A DNA stretch of 64,000 nucleotides. It comes from Chitinilyticum piscinae (lineage in GTDB: Bacteria; Pseudomonadota; Gammaproteobacteria; Burkholderiales; Chitinibacteraceae). The notes under the pieces are model-generated. The model saw nothing but the letters and a program-made list of their open reading frames with translations, did not search any database and had not been told where the DNA came from. The DNA is taken from positions 62,001 to 126,000 of the forward strand of contig NZ_JADFUA010000007.1 in assembly GCF_015223195.1 (NCBI RefSeq), read 5' to 3'. The translations under genes were made by a program, and so were the position numbers. This document shows positions 43,364 to 51,587 of this stretch, piece by piece; the stretch's first letter is position 1; every line of letters begins with the position of its first letter.

Positions 43364-45385
43364 TTGGACACACCGCAGACCAACACGGCACGTCGCCGCA
43401 CCACATTGTCGATGCCGGTTTTCATCCCGAGCATCATCATCATCGCCAGCCTGCTGGCCGTCTGTACCTTCAACCCCAAAGCCGCCGAGGCGTTCTTTGC
43501 CGCGGGCCAGAGCTGGATCACCGGCCATTTCAGCTGGTTCTACGTGCTGGCAGTGGCCACCTTCCTGATCGTGCTGATCACCATTGCGATGAGCCGCTAT
43601 GGCGACATCCGCCTGGGTGCGGATGATGCGCGCCCCGATTTCGGCTTTACCTCCTGGCTGGCGATGCTGTTTGCCGCCGGCATGGGCATCGGGCTGATGT
43701 ATTTCGGCGTGGGCGAGCCGATGATGCACTTTCTGGCCCCGCCCAGCGCCGCAGCCGGCAGTAGTGCCGGTGCCCGCGAGGCAATGACCACCACCTTTTT
43801 CCACTGGGGCTTCCATGCCTGGGCGATCTACGCGATGGTCGGGCTGGTGCTGGCGTATTTCGGTTTCCGCTATCGCTTGCCGCTGACGCTGCGCTCGGGG
43901 CTGTATCCGATTTTCAAGGAGCGCATTCACGGGCCGATCGGCCATGCCGTGGATGTGTTCGCGCTGGTCGGTACCGTGTTCGGCATTGCCACGACGCTGG
44001 GCTACGGCGTGATGCAGCTTTCGGCTGGCCTGCACCGGCTGACCGGCTGGGATACCTCCGGCAATGGTTTTCTGTTCGGGCTGATTGCGCTGGTGGTGCT
44101 GCTGGCTGGCATTTCGGCGGCCACAGGGCTGGACAAGGGGGTGAAACGCCTGTCCGAGCTGAATCTGCTGCTGGCCATCGGCCTGCTGTTGTTCGTGCTG
44201 TTTGCCGGCCCGACGCTGGCGGTGCTGGGCATGTTCAGTGAGAACATCGGCAATTACCTTTCCAGCATCGTGCAGCTGACGTTCCGCACCTTCAGTTATG
44301 AAGCAGCCAGCTCGGAAGGCTGGTTTGGCGGCTGGACGATTCTGTACTGGGCCTGGTGGATTTCCTGGTCACCGTTCGTGGGGCTGTTCATTGCACGCAT
44401 TTCGCGCGGGCGCACCATCCGGGAATTCATCATTGGCGTCCTGCTGGTGCCGACAGCCTTCAATCTGCTGTGGATGACCGTATTCGGCAATACCGCCATC
44501 TGGCTGGACATGCATTCCGCAGCCGGGGCGCTGGGTGCGACAGCGGGCAATGTCGATGCGCTGCTGTTCAATTTCTTCGATCTGCTGCCGTTCGCCGGCG
44601 TCACCTCGACCGTGGCCATCGTGCTGATCGGGGTGTTTTTCATTACTTCGGCCGATTCGGGTGCCTTTGTGATCGACAATATCGCCAGCCAGGGCAACGA
44701 ACGCTCGCCCGTGTGGCAGCGTCTGTTCTGGGCGGCGCTACTGGGGCTGACCGCGGCGCTGCTGCTGGGGGCCGGCGGACTGAAGGCGCTGCAATCCATG
44801 ACGCTGATCGCCGCACTGCCGTTTGCGATGATCATGCTGCTGCTGTGCGTCGGGCTGTGGCGGGGGCTCCTAGCGGATCGCCTGCATTTCTCGCGCGAGC
44901 TGTCGCCGGCGACCAATTTCTGGAATGGCCAGCTGTGGAAATCCCGGCTGGATCAGCTGCTGCGGCTGCCGGAAAAGGCGGATGTGGCAAATTTCATCCG
45001 CAATCAGGTCCAGCCGGCGCTGGCCGAGGTATCGGCCGAGCTGAACCGCCGGGGACTCACTAGCCGCGTCGAGCAGGCCGATGAGTACCAGATCACGCTG
45101 ACAGTCCCGCAGGAAAACGGGCGGGATTTCGTTTACGGGGTTCAGACAGCGGCGCGGCCGGCTCCGGCATTCAATCCGCTGGCAGCAGCGCACAGCGGCC
45201 GGGGTGATGATCCGATCCATGAGCCGGTGACCTTCTTTGCCGATGGCCGCGCCGGGTACGACATCCAGTACCTGACCCGCCAGGAAGTGATTGCCGACGT
45301 GCTGCGCCAGTACGAACGCTATCTGCTGCTGGCGCAAAGCAGCGGCACGCAGCTGCTCAATTCCGCGCCGGGTCATACCGACTGA
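43364..45385 (+). CDS. BCCT family betaine/choline/carnitine transporter
   Basis: The 673-residue protein has about 12 spans and the BCCT glycine motif MGIGLMYFGVGEPMMHF (about 115-131) plus the tryptophan-rich signature WTILYWAWWISWSPFVGLFIARISRGRTIREF. A C-terminal cytoplasmic tail of about 160 residues is typical of BetT-type osmoregulated carriers. It would take up choline, betaine or a related compound with Na+ or H+. The TTG at 43364 follows GGAGGAG at five bases; a GTG at 43331 is the alternative. Confidence 0.9.
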   Translation: MDTPQTNTARRRTTLSMPVFIPSIIIIASLLAVCTFNPKAAEAFFAAGQSWITGHFSWFYVLAVATFLIVLITIAMSRYGDIRLGADDARPDFGFTSWLAMLFAAGMGIGLMYFGVGEPMMHFLAPPSAAAGSSAGAREAMTTTFFHWGFHAWAIYAMVGLVLAYFGFRYRLPLTLRSGLYPIFKERIHGPIGHAVDVFALVGTVFGIATTLGYGVMQLSAGLHRLTGWDTSGNGFLFGLIALVVLLAGISAATGLDKGVKRLSELNLLLAIGLLLFVLFAGPTLAVLGMFSENIGNYLSSIVQLTFRTFSYEAASSEGWFGGWTILYWAWWISWSPFVGLFIARISRGRTIREFIIGVLLVPTAFNLLWMTVFGNTAIWLDMHSAAGALGATAGNVDALLFNFFDLLPFAGVTSTVAIVLIGVFFITSADSGAFVIDNIASQGNERSPVWQRLFWAALLGLTAALLLGAGGLKALQSMTLIAALPFAMIMLLLCVGLWRGLLADRLHFSRELSPATNFWNGQLWKSRLDQLLRLPEKADVANFIRNQVQPALAEVSAELNRRGLTSRVEQADEYQITLTVPQENGRDFVYGVQTAARPAPAFNPLAAAHSGRGDDPIHEPVTFFADGRAGYDIQYLTRQEVIADVLRQYERYLLLAQSSGTQLLNSAPGHTD

Positions 45386-45399
45386 TTGCGCATGGCGAA

Positions 45400-45440
45400 G
45401 CCGGGCCGAAACCCCGTATCATCGGGGCTTTCTGCCCGGC
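45400..45440 (+). terminator. Nested hairpin terminator after the BCCT gene
   Basis: An inner stem CCCCG/CGGGG followed by CTTTCT is enclosed by an outer GCCGGGC/GCCCGGC stem, 15 bases after the stop. Confidence 0.6.
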
Positions 45441-45450
45441 TTGTTCATTC

Positions 45451-45822
45451 ATGGATATCTCCGCCATCCAGCAACAATTGCGCGCGTTCAGCGCCGAGCG
45501 CGACTGGGACCAGTTCCACAATCCGAAGAATCTGGCCATGGCGCTGTCGGTCGAGGCCGCCGAACTGGTCGAGCTGTATCAATGGCTGACGCCCGAACAG
45601 GCCGAAGCCGCCAGCCATGATCCGGCCTTTGCCACGCGGCTGGGCGAAGAGCTGGCCGACATCCTGCTTTACCTGCTGCGACTGGCCGACCGCACCGGCA
45701 TCGACCTGCCGGCAGCCGTGGCCCGCAAGCAGCAGCTCAATGCGCAGAAATACCCGGCAGATGCGGTCCAGGGACAGGCCAAATCCGCGCTGAACAGCGG
45801 ACAGCACCATTCATCGACCTGA
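45451..45822 (+). CDS. MazG-like nucleotide pyrophosphohydrolase (dCTP pyrophosphatase-like)
   Basis: This 123-residue all-helical protein has the MazG motif: EAAELVELYQW (residues 34-44) and GEELADILLYLLRLAD (about 67-82), whose acidic residues bind Mg2+. It starts WDQFHNPKNLAMALS, as in the RS21-C6/dCTPase branch. It would hydrolyse non-canonical or excess nucleoside triphosphates to the monophosphate. Confidence 0.85.
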   Translation: MDISAIQQQLRAFSAERDWDQFHNPKNLAMALSVEAAELVELYQWLTPEQAEAASHDPAFATRLGEELADILLYLLRLADRTGIDLPAAVARKQQLNAQKYPADAVQGQAKSALNSGQHHSST

Positions 45823-45836
45823 AACGGCCGGGTGGC

Positions 45837-45863
45837 TCAAGTCCGGAGGATGGCTGCCGACAA
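45837..45863 (+). promoter_or_regulatory. Sigma-28 (FliA)-type promoter upstream of the DUF5610 gene
   Basis: TCAAGTCC (45837-45844) and GCCGACAA (45856-45863) are 11 bases apart, matching TAAAGTTT-N11-GCCGATAA in five of eight and seven of eight positions. It is about 92 bases upstream of the next ATG. Confidence 0.6.
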
Positions 45864-45955
45864 TGGGTAATACGCTGATCCGGCGTGATTATTTGTCTAT
45901 CCGCAGCCTTGGCTATGCACCAGACTAAGCGGAGCAAGCACCAGGAGCGACCGCC

Positions 45956-46615
45956 ATGAGCCTCACCCTTTCCAGCCTGAGCGTCGAACAACGCAGCAGC
46001 AGCAGTCTGAGCATCACCACCAGCCGCAGCAGCCCGCCTGCACCGGCGGAGCAGCCCGCCGGCGTACCCCAGGAGCAGGTGAAGCTGAATCAGGGCAGCA
46101 GCGAAGCACTGACCTATGACAAGCCGCGCACCACCGCCACACCGCCCGACATCATGGCCATGCTGGATGAGTCCAGCCGGAAGGCCGATGAAATGATCGG
46201 CATGATCCGCTCGCTGCTGGAGCAGCAGGGGCTGAAAATGGGTGAAGTGGTCAGCGGCCGCCAGCAGCTGAATGTTGATCAGGCCACCATCGACAAAGCC
46301 AAGGAGGCCATCGGCGAGGATGGCGAATTCGGCGTGCGCAAGGTGTCCGAGCGCATCCTCAGCTTCGCCAAGTTTGCCATGCAGGGTGATCCGGCCAATC
46401 TGGACAAAATCCGCGATGCCGTGAAGCTGGGTTTTGATCAAGCCAAAGAAGTGCTGGGCGGCGAATTGCCGGAGATCAGCAAGCAGACTTACGACACGAT
46501 CATGGCGGAATTCGACCGCTGGGAAAAAGAAGGCCTGCCCGAAGGCGACAAGGTCGAGCTGCCCCGCAAGGGCAAGGATGGCGAAGGCAGCGCCGGCGGC
46601 GTTAGCGCCGCCTGA
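45956..46615 (+). CDS. DUF5610-like protein of unknown function
   Basis: The 219-residue protein has a Ser/Thr/Pro-rich disordered N-terminus (about residues 1-55), then a helical domain with ALTYDKPRT and LNVDQATIDKAKEAIGEDGEFGV, and a Gly/Lys tail. I assign it tentatively to DUF5610; no catalytic motif is visible and there is no signal peptide. A FliA-type promoter suggests co-expression with motility or chemotaxis genes. GGAG precedes the ATG (GGAGCGACCGCC). Confidence 0.7.
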   Translation: MSLTLSSLSVEQRSSSSLSITTSRSSPPAPAEQPAGVPQEQVKLNQGSSEALTYDKPRTTATPPDIMAMLDESSRKADEMIGMIRSLLEQQGLKMGEVVSGRQQLNVDQATIDKAKEAIGEDGEFGVRKVSERILSFAKFAMQGDPANLDKIRDAVKLGFDQAKEVLGGELPEISKQTYDTIMAEFDRWEKEGLPEGDKVELPRKGKDGEGSAGGVSAA

Positions 46616-46625
46616 TTACCCAGAA

Positions 46626-46674
46626 GGGTATGTTCACAAAGGTCCTTCAGGTAAAGATCTTCAAATACATACCC
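46626..46674. repeat. Inverted repeat GGGTATGT / ACATACCC between convergent genes
   Basis: Eight-base perfect arms (46626-46633 and 46667-46674) separated by 33 bases lie between the convergent DUF5610 and dehydratase stops. Each arm is the GGGTATG motif that follows several stops in this window, so the repeat may be two independent copies. It could also act as a weak bidirectional terminator. Confidence 0.5.
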
Positions 46675-46675
46675 A

Positions 46676-47644
46676 TCAATGCCAGTCAGCCTTTGCCAGC
46701 ACACTGGCAAACTGACCGTGATCGACATTGGCGCCGGTCAGGATCACGCCCACCCGGCGGCCACGGTTGCGCGGGGCTTCCTGCATCGCGGCCGCCAGCG
46801 ATGCCGCGCCAGCACCTTCGGCAACATTGTGCGTATCGGTGTACAGGCAGCGCATGGCCTCGGCGACCATGGCATCACTGACCGTAACAAAGTGACTGAC
46901 GCCCTTGCGGATAATGGCCAGCGCCAGCGGATCGGGCGTGCGGCACGCCAGGCCGTCGGCCAGCCGCGTGGTTGCCGGGCAGGACACCGCCTGGTTGCTG
47001 GCAAACGACAAGGCATACGCCGGTGCATGCGCCGACACCACACCAACAATTTCGACGGCATGGCCAAGCGCGGCCTTGGCAGCCACCATGGCACAGATGC
47101 CCGAGCCCATCCCGACCGGGACGTAGACCACCTCCAGTCGCGGCTGCGCCTGCAGAAATTCCATGCAATAACTGGCCACCCCGGCGATCAGGTCAGGATG
47201 CAGTGCAGGAACCGCATGCAAGCCGGCGCATTCGGCATGGCGCTGCGCCAGCTCGCGGGCGGCCTGGAAGTCTTCGCCCTGCTCGATCAGCTCAACCCCC
47301 AGCGCCCTCATTGCGGCATTTTTTTCGCGGCTATTGCCATGCGGGACCACAATGGTGGCCGCCAGCCCCAGCCGCTGCGCGGCAAAGCCGATCGACTGGC
47401 CATGATTGCCGCGGGTTGCGGCGATCAGCCCGGCTGGCCGCTGCCGCTCAAGCAGGCGCTGCAGATAGACCAGCCCGCCCCGTACCTTGAACGAGCCGGT
47501 AGGCAAATGGTTCTCATGCTTGACCCAGACTTCGGCACCGAGCCGTTGCGACAGCTGCGGCCAGTTGTATTGCGGGGTAGCCGGCAGCAGCTCGCGCACC
47601 AGTGCGGCAGCGTTATCCAGTTCCTTGCGATCCGGCAGTGGCAT
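46676..47644 (-). CDS. PLP-dependent threonine/serine dehydratase-like protein
   Basis: The 322-residue fold-type II PLP enzyme has the lysine motif KHENHLPTGSFKVRGG near residues 43-58, the glycine loop around GMGSGICAMVAAK, and ATRGNHGQSIG, which binds substrate carboxylate. This is the threonine dehydratase/serine racemase group; the exact substrate (threonine, serine or a hydroxy-amino acid) is unclear. AAGGAG precedes the ATG six bases upstream. It is divergent from a MocR regulator, which probably controls it. Confidence 0.85.
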   Translation of the reverse strand: MPLPDRKELDNAAALVRELLPATPQYNWPQLSQRLGAEVWVKHENHLPTGSFKVRGGLVYLQRLLERQRPAGLIAATRGNHGQSIGFAAQRLGLAATIVVPHGNSREKNAAMRALGVELIEQGEDFQAARELAQRHAECAGLHAVPALHPDLIAGVASYCMEFLQAQPRLEVVYVPVGMGSGICAMVAAKAALGHAVEIVGVVSAHAPAYALSFASNQAVSCPATTRLADGLACRTPDPLALAIIRKGVSHFVTVSDAMVAEAMRCLYTDTHNVAEGAGAASLAAAMQEAPRNRGRRVGVILTGANVDHGQFASVLAKADWH

Positions 47645-47663
47645 GGCGCGCTCCTTGAGTGAT

Positions 47664-47685
47664 GTGTATGCTGCATTGTGTATGC
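47664..47685. promoter_or_regulatory. Direct repeats GTGTATGC in the MocR-dehydratase intergenic region
   Basis: GTGTATGC occurs twice, at 47664-47671 and 47678-47685, 14 bases apart, in the 63-base gap between divergent genes. MocR-type regulators often bind paired direct repeats next to their own gene. Confidence 0.45.
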
Positions 47686-47707
47686 ATCGAACAGGTAAAG
47701 TGTCTGC

Positions 47708-49078
47708 ATGACAACGTGGATTCCTGATCTGAGCCGTTTTCCAGGCCCGGTGTATCGCGGCATCGTGGCCGCGTTGGCTCATGATATTGATACCGGGCGG
47801 CTCCCCGCCGGCAGCCAGCTGCCACCGCATCGCCTGCTGGCGGATTTGCTGGGCGTGAATGTCAGCACCGTGACGCGTGCCTACAAGGAGGCCGCCAGCC
47901 GGCACCTGATCGGCGGCGAACACGGACGAGGCACCTATGTGCTGGGGCATGCCGACAGCCTGAACCTGTTTGCGCTGGCCGACCGCGGGCGGCTGATTGA
48001 TCTTTCGACCAATACCCCGGCGTATCCGCAGCACGACGACGATCTGCAACAAGCACTGGCCGCACTGCTGGCGCGTGGCGATGCCGGGCTGCTGCTGCAT
48101 TACCAGAGCAATCTGGCCTGGCAGCAGCAGCGGCTGGCAGCGGCACGCTGGCTAGCCCTGCGCGGCATGCCAGCCAGTGCCGAGCGCATCATTCTCTGCG
48201 GTGGCGCGCAGCATGCCGTTGCCTCCGCACTGGCGCTGCACAGCCGGCGCGGCGACACGATTCTGGTTGAAGCGCTGACCTACCCGGGCATGATGGCGAT
48301 CGCCCGCCAGCTTGGCCTGCAGCTGCACCCGCTGGCGATGGATGCCGCCGGAGTGCGCCCGGATGCACTCGATGCCGCACTGAGCCAGCGCATCGGACGC
48401 ATCGCGGTATTGATGCCGACCCTGCACAATCCGACCACGATCACCATGCCAAGCGGGCGCCGCCGCGCGATCGCCGAAGTGCTTTCCCGCCACGATGCGC
48501 TCTTGATCGAAGAGGATGTATACGGGCAGCTGCCGACCGACGCGCCACCGCCAGTGGCCACACTGCTGCCACAGCAGGTGATCTATGTGACCAGCCTCTC
48601 CAAGAGTGTCGCCCCAGGCTTGCGCTTTGGCATCCTGCATGACCCCAACGCCAGCCGTCAGACACTGGACGATGCCCTGCACAACACCAGCTGGCTGGTC
48701 AGCCCGCTGGCGGCACAGCTGGCCTGCAACTGGATCAACGATGGCACCGCCGAGCGCCGGCTGCACTGGCAGCGGCAGGAACTGGCTGCGCGACAGGAAA
48801 TTGCGCGCAATGCGCTCGCGCCCCTGACCGGACAGGGCATTCACTTTGATTTGCCCGATGCCAGCCCGCACGGCTGGCTGCGACTCCCTGCCGGACGGGA
48901 TGCCGAACAGACCCAGCAGCAATTACGCCAACAGGGTATTGCCTGCTCAGCCGGCTATCTATTTACCGTTCAGCGACATACCCCATGTAACGCACTGAGA
49001 ATCAGCATCGGCGCAGCGAATGGCCGTGATGACCTCGCCCGGGCGATGCTGCTGCTGCAAGCGCAGCTGGCCGGCTAA
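47708..49078 (+). CDS. MocR-type transcriptional regulator (GntR HTH fused to aminotransferase-like domain)
   Basis: The 456-residue protein has an N-terminal GntR winged helix (about 10-75; SQLPPHRLLADLLGVNVSTVTRAYKEA) and a C-terminal fold-type I PLP domain with the lysine motif YVTSLSKSVAPGLRFG near residues 297-312. MocR regulators sense PLP or amino-acid-derived ligands. The divergent PLP-dependent dehydratase is the likely target. Confidence 0.9.
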   Translation: MTTWIPDLSRFPGPVYRGIVAALAHDIDTGRLPAGSQLPPHRLLADLLGVNVSTVTRAYKEAASRHLIGGEHGRGTYVLGHADSLNLFALADRGRLIDLSTNTPAYPQHDDDLQQALAALLARGDAGLLLHYQSNLAWQQQRLAAARWLALRGMPASAERIILCGGAQHAVASALALHSRRGDTILVEALTYPGMMAIARQLGLQLHPLAMDAAGVRPDALDAALSQRIGRIAVLMPTLHNPTTITMPSGRRRAIAEVLSRHDALLIEEDVYGQLPTDAPPPVATLLPQQVIYVTSLSKSVAPGLRFGILHDPNASRQTLDDALHNTSWLVSPLAAQLACNWINDGTAERRLHWQRQELAARQEIARNALAPLTGQGIHFDLPDASPHGWLRLPAGRDAEQTQQQLRQQGIACSAGYLFTVQRHTPCNALRISIGAANGRDDLARAMLLLQAQLAG

Positions 49079-49170
49079 TACGGGACAACTCCCGGACAGC
49101 GCTGCAAGCACTTCGGTGGTAAAGTGGGTGCGCCAAGACCAACCCAGCCCGGCCAAATGCCGGCCAGTTC

Positions 49171-49845
49171 ATGATCATCAAACGCAGTCTGAAAGCCATT
49201 CTCGCCACCTGGTTCGCCGGGTTGCTTGCCCTGCTCCCCCTGATTCTGACTATCTCGCTGCTGGGATGGGCTGCCAATCTGCTGTATCAGTACATCGGCC
49301 CCGGCAGCAAGATCGGCAAGCTGTTTGCCTATCTGGGCCAGCATTTCGTCAATAATCCGCTGCTGGAATACCTGCTTGGCAGCGTTCTGCTGATTGCCGC
49401 CATCTACCCGCTCGGCGTACTGGTGCAATCACGATTGAACCGGCCACTCACCCGCCTGGTAGACAGCACACTGCGCAAGATTCCGCTCTTTGGCAATCTC
49501 TACAATCTGGCGGATCGTTTTGTCAGCCTGCTCGACCAGAAACAGGATGCCGATATTGGCGCCATGAGCCCGGTCTGGTGTTTTTTCGGCGGCGAGGGGG
49601 TTGCCGTACTGGCGCTGCTGCCCAACCCGGAGCCGGTGGAGCTGGAAGGCCGCAACTACCTGGCGATTCTGGTTCCCACCGCGCCGGTGCCCATTGGCGG
49701 GGGCTTGTTGTATGTTCCCAGTGAATGGATCCGCCCGGCCCAGATTGGCGTCGACCGCCTGACGAGCATCTATGTCTCGATGGGCATCACCCCGCCCCCG
49801 GCACTCGAGAAAGCCCTCGCGGCACAGAAAGTACAGGCTGGCTAG
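49171..49845 (+). CDS. DUF502 family membrane protein
   Basis: The 224-residue protein has two N-terminal spans (ILATWFAGLLALLPLILTISLLGW and the segment around VLLIAAIYPLGVL) and the DUF502 core: STLRKIPLFGNLYNLADRFVSLL and VWCFFGGEGVAVLALLPNPEP, ending with LVPTAPVPIGGGLLYVPSEWI. Function is unknown; DUF502 genes are common in betaproteobacteria. It is followed by an inverted repeat. Confidence 0.85.
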   Translation: MIIKRSLKAILATWFAGLLALLPLILTISLLGWAANLLYQYIGPGSKIGKLFAYLGQHFVNNPLLEYLLGSVLLIAAIYPLGVLVQSRLNRPLTRLVDSTLRKIPLFGNLYNLADRFVSLLDQKQDADIGAMSPVWCFFGGEGVAVLALLPNPEPVELEGRNYLAILVPTAPVPIGGGLLYVPSEWIRPAQIGVDRLTSIYVSMGITPPPALEKALAAQKVQAG

Positions 49846-49856
49846 CAGCCAATGAA

Positions 49857-49880
49857 AACGGGGTGCATCTGCACCCCGTT
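49857..49880 (+). terminator. Terminator after the DUF502 gene
   Basis: AACGGGGTGC-ATCT-GCACCCCGTT forms a strong stem 12 bases past the stop, but only a short T stretch follows. Confidence 0.6.
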
Positions 49881-50324
49881 GATACCGCCGGATTCCGCTG
49901 TCCTGCTTACTGCCTCACTTCAATGCACAACCTTGTATCAAACAATCGGCGTTGAACAAAACAGACTGCTCAGGAACTGCGATGACCAAAGATCGATGCC
50001 TCCACCTTACTGCAAACTACGCACGCTTTGTGCTCCTGCCACGGATGGCAGCGAATCGGGAGGCTTGCGGTACTTCATACATCCATACATCGACTACCTG
50101 TATCCAACTGCAACATCTACTGCAAACACTGCAACTGCTTCAGCAGGAACCCGGTTACGGCAACCCTTGGGCGGGTCAGCTTAGGCGGCCACGCAGGCCG
50201 CGTCACGAAACTGCGAAATGCTCAACTTCAAGCTTTCCTCCTTCCGTGTGTTATCGATGCATTTCCAACTTAGCCCACGACTGACACGAATACCAGCCGA
50301 AAAACGCGCCAAAACGACCGTCTG
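49881..50324. other. 444-base intergenic region with a doubtful small ORF
   Basis: No family is recognisable here. The plus strand has an ATG at 49981 with AGGA eight bases upstream opening 100 residues to 50284 (starts MTKDRCLHLTANYARF; contains LQHLLQTLQLLQQEPGYG). Codon use is less GC-ending than in the neighbours, and the sequence is Gln- and Cys-rich in places, so a protein-coding role is doubtful. A structured RNA cannot be excluded. Confidence 0.3.
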
Positions 50325-51488
50325 TCAGGCATTCATTCCCGCCACATAGCCGGACGACCAGGCCCACTGGAAGTTATACCCGCCCAGCCAGCCCGTTACG
50401 TCGACCACTTCACCGATAAAGAACAGCCCTGGCACCTTGCGTGCCATCATGGTCTTGGATGAGAGTTCGTTAGTGTCGACCCCACCGCGCATGACTTCGG
50501 CCTTGCGGTAGCCCTGCGTGCCCGATGGAATGAACTCCCAGTGGTGCAGCCGTTGCAGCAGCGCGGCCACTTCTTTGGGGGCAAGCTGCTTGAGCGGACG
50601 CACCTCGTCCCCCAGTATCGCTTGCGCCAGCCGGCGCGGCAGATGCTCGGCCAGCAGATTAAGCACTGACTTGTCGCGTCCGGCATGCGGAAAAATCGCC
50701 TCATCATCGAGCCCCGGCAGCATGTCGATCACGATGGCTTGCCCGGGCTGCCAGTAGCTGGAAATTTGCAGAATGGCCGGCCCGGAAACCCCCTTGTGCG
50801 TCAGCAGCATGGCCTCGCGGAAGGTAATGTCCGCTGTGGAGGCCGCGCTGTGCTCCAGCGCGATCCCGGCCAGCTCCCCCCAGAGATCGGCCGGCTGAAA
50901 TGTCAGTGGCACCAGTGCGGCCGCAGTGGGTATAAGCTGCAAACCGAATTGTTTTGCTATATCCAGGCCAATACCTGTTGCCCCTATCTGCGGAATGGAC
51001 AGGCCGCCGGTGGCGACGACCAGTGACTGGCAATGCCAGTTTTCCCGGGATGTACGGACGATGAAGCCGCCATCCGGATGCGCTTCGACGTCGAATACCT
51101 GTGTCGCCATGCGCCAGAGCACCCCGACCGCATCGGCTTCGGCTTTCAGCAGGGCAATGACGGCATCCGATCCCTGGTCGCAGAACAGTTGCCCCAGTGT
51201 TTTTTCTGTCCAGGAGAGCCCATGCTTCTGCATCAGTGCCATGAAATCATGCTGGGTGTATTGCTTGAGCGCCGATTTGCAGAAATGCGGGTTGGCCGAC
51301 AGAAAACACTCGGGACGCACGTACAGATTGGTGAAGTTGCAGCGTCCACCTCCGGAAATCCGGATTTTCTCGGCCAGTCGCTCGGCGTGATCGATCAATA
51401 CCACCTGCCGCCCCATCTGGCCTGCCGTCGCTGCACACATCATGCCCGAGGCACCGGCGCCAAGAACCACCACATCGATCTGCTGCAT
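50325..51488 (-). CDS. NAD(P)/FAD-dependent oxidoreductase, HI0933/BaiN family
   Basis: The 387-residue flavoprotein starts MQQIDVVVLGAGASGMMCAA (Rossmann GxGxxG for FAD) and has ISGGGRCNFTNL, the hallmark of the HI0933/BaiN family, and the C-terminal GGVDTNELSSKTMMARKVPGLFFIGEVVDVTGWLGGYNFQWAWSSG. The reaction is not known for most members; one branch reduces bile acids. It stands alone between an intergenic region and lysC. Confidence 0.9.
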   Translation of the reverse strand: MQQIDVVVLGAGASGMMCAATAGQMGRQVVLIDHAERLAEKIRISGGGRCNFTNLYVRPECFLSANPHFCKSALKQYTQHDFMALMQKHGLSWTEKTLGQLFCDQGSDAVIALLKAEADAVGVLWRMATQVFDVEAHPDGGFIVRTSRENWHCQSLVVATGGLSIPQIGATGIGLDIAKQFGLQLIPTAAALVPLTFQPADLWGELAGIALEHSAASTADITFREAMLLTHKGVSGPAILQISSYWQPGQAIVIDMLPGLDDEAIFPHAGRDKSVLNLLAEHLPRRLAQAILGDEVRPLKQLAPKEVAALLQRLHHWEFIPSGTQGYRKAEVMRGGVDTNELSSKTMMARKVPGLFFIGEVVDVTGWLGGYNFQWAWSSGYVAGMNA

Positions 51489-51526
51489 TGTGTTTACCCC
51501 GCGTGCATTGCTTACCCGTGCGCAAT

Positions 51527-51555
51527 AAAAAACCCCGGCATGGTCACCGGGGTTT
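51527..51555 (-). terminator. Terminator after lysC
   Basis: AAACCCCGG-CATGGTCA-CCGGGGTTT with TTTTTT on the minus-strand exit side ends the aspartokinase transcript. Confidence 0.8.
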
Positions 51556-51587
51556 CTGCCTGTTTCGCCACCCGCTGGTGGCTCCGA

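Noticed and set aside
46616-46675. Strong intrinsic terminator between the DUF5610 and dehydratase genes
   Set aside because: The only inverted repeat has eight-base arms, a 33-base loop and no T run; it is better seen as two copies of the post-stop motif.
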